From: Sporomusa sp. KB1
GTDB taxonomy: Bacteria > Bacillota > Negativicutes > Sporomusales > Sporomusaceae
Direction of reading: 5' to 3'
DNA: 64,000 bases
NCBI RefSeq assembly: GCF_007830295.1
Contig: NZ_VLKC01000002.1
Coordinates: 338,785 to 402,784 of the forward strand
Shown: positions 63,222 to 64,000 of the stretch, piece after piece
How the letters are laid out: each line of letters begins with the position of its first letter
How positions within the stretch are numbered: position 1 is the stretch's first letter
Position numbers and translations under genes: made by a program
The notes under the pieces: model-generated
Seen by the model: the letters and a program-made list of their open reading frames with translations, nothing else
Database searches by the model: none
Told to the model about the DNA's origin: nothing

Positions 63222-63261
63222 CATTTTTAATCATCTCATCAGTTTTTACTTGTACACCTAA

Positions 63262-64000
63262 CTAATATAGCCAGCGCACACTAACTCCGGCAAAATGATT
63301 CGTTTCATTATTGCCACTGGTAAAATTAGCATTACTTATCCTGGCTATACCCACTTGACTTTCCAGGAATACATTCTCCCGCAATTTGGTTTGATATTGC
63401 AACCAACCAGATTTTATTGTCTGTTGAACTAAGGCACTCCTGTCCATCGCGGTGTAATTGGCATTTAATGATATCTTACTATCTTTATTTAAATAATGGC
63501 CTAATTGCACATAATATTGGCTGGAATCATGCCCCATCGGATCGCCGATAATATTGTCTTTATAAACATACCCATTGGTATAAAGCCCGTGTGTATACCA
63601 CACATTACTGGTATGAGCATATTCTGCCTTCATATCCCAGTCGCCATCTTTATTGAGCCGGGGAATATATACCCCTACCCGTTCAGCTACTTTTGACGGT
63701 AAATAATTGGCTTGATCTTCACCATAGAGCTCACCATAAATCTGAGTGCCATTCCATCTGGGCAACCGCACCTTAAAGTCCATCCCGGCAATAGTATTCC
63801 ATTTATCATCTGCGGGATCATCATTGCGGCCAGAGACCCAATCCCAATAATCGCTGCTATTCAAACCTTTGCCTTCACCGCCGACCATCGAAGCAAACGA
63901 TAGTCCAAAAGTAAAGTTCTGCTGCGGAGTAAACGTTCCCCTCATAGCCACAAACGAAGGGCTGTCCACCTCATTAGCGCTCAAATTCGTCCGGTTGCTC
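63262..64000 (-). CDS. Wzi-type capsule assembly outer-membrane protein, 5' end outside window
   Basis: The frame is open through the right edge, so only the last 246 or so residues are seen. They alternate short amphipathic strands (LGHYLNKDSKISLNANYTAM, SQVGIARISNANF) and end in an aromatic residue (SVRWLY), as outer-membrane barrels do. A WNTIAGMDFKVRLPRWNGTQ region is typical of the Wzi/capsule-assembly family, which holds capsule on the outer surface. It is the best single sign that this organism has an outer membrane. Confidence 0.8.
   Translation of the reverse strand, partial: SNRTNLSANEVDSPSFVAMRGTFTPQQNFTFGLSFASMVGGEGKGLNSSDYWDWVSGRNDDPADDKWNTIAGMDFKVRLPRWNGTQIYGELYGEDQANYLPSKVAERVGVYIPRLNKDGDWDMKAEYAHTSNVWYTHGLYTNGYVYKDNIIGDPMGHDSSQYYVQLGHYLNKDSKISLNANYTAMDRSALVQQTIKSGWLQYQTKLRENVFLESQVGIARISNANFTSGNNETNHFAGVSVRWLY

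Overview
The window comes from a motile, diderm member of the Firmicutes, most likely Negativicutes of the Sporomusa/Pelosinus type. The gene order is Firmicute: two-subunit transketolase, long-form HPF, FtsEX with an active M23 hydrolase, FliW/CsrA, YitT, YvrJ. Yet a Wzi-type outer-membrane capsule protein and a Tat-exported hydrogenase imply an outer membrane and a periplasm. No species can be named from sequence alone, and no tRNA, rRNA or CRISPR array was seen.

Almost everything is on the minus strand, so transcription runs right to left. The backbone keeps the Bacillus subtilis order degU, comFC, yvyF, flgM, flgN, flgK, flgL, yviE, fliW, csrA, flaG, fliD, fliS, fliT, hag, hpf, secA, prfB, ftsE, ftsX, ctpB, minJ, with blocks inserted between members. 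Layout from left to right: a partial MinJ-like PDZ membrane protein, CtpB-like protease, EnvC/CwlO-like hydrolase, FtsX, FtsE and a site-2 protease (1-5936); split transketolase genes with two related palindromic elements (6147-8438); YitT, CsaB, DUF5693 and an LmeA-like protein (8435-13274); prfB with its programmed frameshift, and secA (13396-17044); a three-gene membrane-anchored periplasmic [FeFe]-hydrogenase (17351-19645); hpf, a cold-shock gene and an amino-acid ABC importer (20202-23481); a promoter-driven structured RNA candidate (about 24007-24250); an AT-rich glycan block with a nucleotide-sugar dehydrogenase and two large glycosyltransferases (24354-30769).

Next is the late flagellar regulon (30943-42630), with three matching SigD-like promoters ahead of flagellin, flaG-fliD and flgM. 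The flagellin leader carries a CsrA-site-like hairpin. Flagellin, FlgK and FlgL share an inserted repeat domain, the most unusual protein feature in the window. Then come an HD-GYP-like protein, ComF and RecD2; an operon of a sigma factor with DUF1659, DUF2922 and YvrJ proteins; an ABC-F ATPase; a possible ComK-like protein; and a DegU-like regulator.

The right end (52890-64000) makes surface-polysaccharide precursors. Pgi, a phosphohexomutase, GalU, UDP-glucose dehydrogenase and UDP-glucuronate epimerase lead from fructose-6-phosphate to UDP-galacturonate, and ManC makes GDP-mannose. A CpsB-type phosphatase, a VanZ-like protein and Wzi complete the block. Start codons were often moved inward from the longest open frame to match a Shine-Dalgarno site; GTG and TTG starts are common here.
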